Both the position numbers and the translations under genes were made by a program. From Robiginitomaculum sp. (GTDB lineage: Bacteria > Pseudomonadota > Alphaproteobacteria > Caulobacterales > Maricaulaceae), in assembly GCA_026982235.1 (NCBI GenBank), contig JALSHM010000018.1, positions 1 through 6,726 of the forward strand: 6,726 nucleotides of DNA. Direction: 5' to 3'. Numbering within the stretch: the stretch's first letter is position 1; every line of letters begins with the position of its first letter. The notes beneath the pieces are model-generated. The model saw only the letters and a program-made list of their open reading frames with translations. It had not been told where the DNA came from and made no database searches. Below are positions 5,508 through 6,726 of this stretch, piece after piece.

Positions 5508-6726
5508 AAAGACAGGCATATTCACGGCCTTGACTACGCTATGCCTTAGCGTAGCCGCGCCCGCCTTCGCCCAAACACCCTTGAGTGTTAACAAAGCTAT
5601 AGAGACAGCCTTAACCAATAACCCTAGCTATCAGAGCATGGGTATGGGCGTGGATATCGCCAAGTTAGAGCTTGATAAAGCCAAAGCCGCCAGACTGCCG
5701 ACGCTTGATATACGCAGCAATTATACCCATTATTCCGACCCGATGATTATTGTGCCCATTCACGAAGCGGGTGTATTTCCGAGCCTTGACCGAGATATAT
5801 TTACGAGCGGTCTTTACGCGCAAATGCCGCTCTATACTGGCGGGCGCTTGGACGCGGCAAATAATCTTGCCCGCGCCCAAATCAAGGGTAGTAAGCAAGC
5901 GTCCGAAAACATGAAGCAGGCGCTTATTTTTTCTGTCATGCGAAATTATTCCGAATTGCTTACATTGGATAAACTAAAACAGGCATCCGATCAAAGACTG
6001 GATTTTTACCGCAAGGAGCAGAGCCGTATCGCGCTGCTTCTCTCGCAAGGCAAAGCTACAAAGCTAGATCAGGCCAAAATAAATGCAGCATTTGAAAAAG
6101 CAAAGTATGAGCGTTTGCAGCTCGACACTGCCTATGACCAAAATAGAATAAATCTGGCAAGCCAGATGAGTAGCGACATACCCAGCTCTCTCTTGCTGGC
6201 TAAATTTACTGTTGCACAATCCGTACTCCCCTCCACACTTGACGAAGCACTTGGGATTGGGCGGCGCGAACACCCCGCCTTGCGCGAAGCTATGGCCAAA
6301 ATGGAAATGGCAGAGAGCAAAGTTAACATTGCCCGCGCCGCAAAAAAGCCGCAACTAAGCGCCGTCGGCAATGGGCGGGCTATGTCCGGGGGTGATTTTG
6401 CAGTACAAAATGAATGGCAATTGGGTGTTCAGTTCACTGTGCCGCTATTTGACGGGAAAATTAAAAGTCGCAATATTTCCCAAGCTCGCATAGGCAAAAC
6501 GCAGGCACGCCTAGCCTATGACAACCTAGTTCATAAAACCAATGCAAACATCAAGAATGCTTGGCAATCCATGGATAGCTCACGGCGTGGCATTCGCGTT
6601 TCCAAAGCAAACCTTATACAAGCCCAAGAGGCTTTGCGCATCGAAACCCTGCGTTATGAAAATAGCCGCTCTACCCTTAACGATTTAACTTTGGCAGAAG
6701 CCTCCCTGTGGGAAGCGCAATCCAAT
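5488..6726 (+). CDS. TolC-family outer-membrane channel of the pump, 3' end outside window
   Basis: The frame is open from ATG at 5488 to the last base (413 codons, no stop). The start lies inside the end of the permease gene (20-bp overlap), with GAGAAAG (5478-5484) upstream as ribosome-binding site; ATG at 5491 is an alternative. A clear signal peptide comes first: positive start (KK at 7-8), hydrophobic core, and cleavage after PAFA at residue 28. The mature protein begins TPLSVNKAIETALTNNP, the usual OEP opening. Both OEP repeats are present: strand motif QMPLYTGGR at 112-120 and VPLFDGK at 318-324, each followed by long Ala/Gln/Lys-rich helices. The last visible part, LRYENSRSTLNDLTLAEASL, is the pattern just before the end of the second helix pair, so perhaps a few dozen residues are missing. 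This is the expected outer-membrane partner of the adaptor and permease, co-translated with them. Confidence 0.92.
   Translation, partial: MMINLLKKTGIFTALTTLCLSVAAPAFAQTPLSVNKAIETALTNNPSYQSMGMGVDIAKLELDKAKAARLPTLDIRSNYTHYSDPMIIVPIHEAGVFPSLDRDIFTSGLYAQMPLYTGGRLDAANNLARAQIKGSKQASENMKQALIFSVMRNYSELLTLDKLKQASDQRLDFYRKEQSRIALLLSQGKATKLDQAKINAAFEKAKYERLQLDTAYDQNRINLASQMSSDIPSSLLLAKFTVAQSVLPSTLDEALGIGRREHPALREAMAKMEMAESKVNIARAAKKPQLSAVGNGRAMSGGDFAVQNEWQLGVQFTVPLFDGKIKSRNISQARIGKTQARLAYDNLVHKTNANIKNAWQSMDSSRRGIRVSKANLIQAQEALRIETLRYENSRSTLNDLTLAEASLWEAQSN

Noticed and set aside
6064..6371. Two overlapping minus-strand open frames (96 and 79 codons) near the window end
   Set aside because: They lie opposite the second channel gene, which is open over this whole stretch with clear OEP-family patterns.
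1..6726. Search for CRISPR arrays, insertion sequences, tRNA genes or a new multi-gene system
   Set aside because: Nearly all of the window is accounted for by efflux genes; no spaced repeat array, terminal inverted repeats, transposase or tRNA-like sequence was seen.

Overview
This window looks like part of a Gram-negative, probably proteobacterial, chromosome. It encodes all the parts of a tripartite RND efflux pump: inner-membrane permease, periplasmic adaptor and outer-membrane channel, with a TetR-type repressor in front. Base composition looks moderate (mid to high 40s % GC by eye) and no gene stands out from the others. An alphaproteobacterium would fit the gene style, but this is a weak guess and no marker gene is present to settle it.

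Layout, all on the + strand: (1) positions 2-439 are the 3' end of a TolC-family outer-membrane efflux protein whose start lies outside the window. (2) A 102-bp gap follows. It holds a loose inverted repeat (447-486) and, next to the following start codon, a 22-bp imperfect palindrome (517-538) that is a strong candidate operator. (3) 542-1144 is a TetR/AcrR-family repressor. (4) A 77-bp AT-rich gap (1145-1221) carries a 7-bp sequence matching, in inverted orientation, the centre of the palindrome. (5) 1222-2403 is an HlyD/AcrA-type adaptor anchored by an N-terminal membrane helix. (6) 2400-5507 is a full-length RND permease of the drug-type (HAE-like) group, overlapping the adaptor gene by an ATGA junction. 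(7) From 5488 to the last base runs a second TolC-family protein with a signal peptide. It overlaps the permease gene by 20 bp and is cut off by the window edge close to its expected C-terminus.

How they work together: the permease would use the proton gradient to move a hydrophobic or amphiphilic substrate out of the inner membrane or periplasm. The adaptor would bridge it to the downstream outer-membrane channel, and the TetR protein would repress the cluster until it binds an inducing ligand. The overlapping starts and stops of adaptor, permease and channel indicate one translationally coupled transcript. The substrate cannot be read from the sequence.

I found no sign of a wholly new system. 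The points most worth following up are the operator-like palindrome, the replacement of the usual TM10 lysine of AcrB by asparagine together with an aspartate in TM11, the presence of two different outer-membrane channel genes around one pump, and an 18-bp tandem duplication in the adaptor's cytoplasmic tail.
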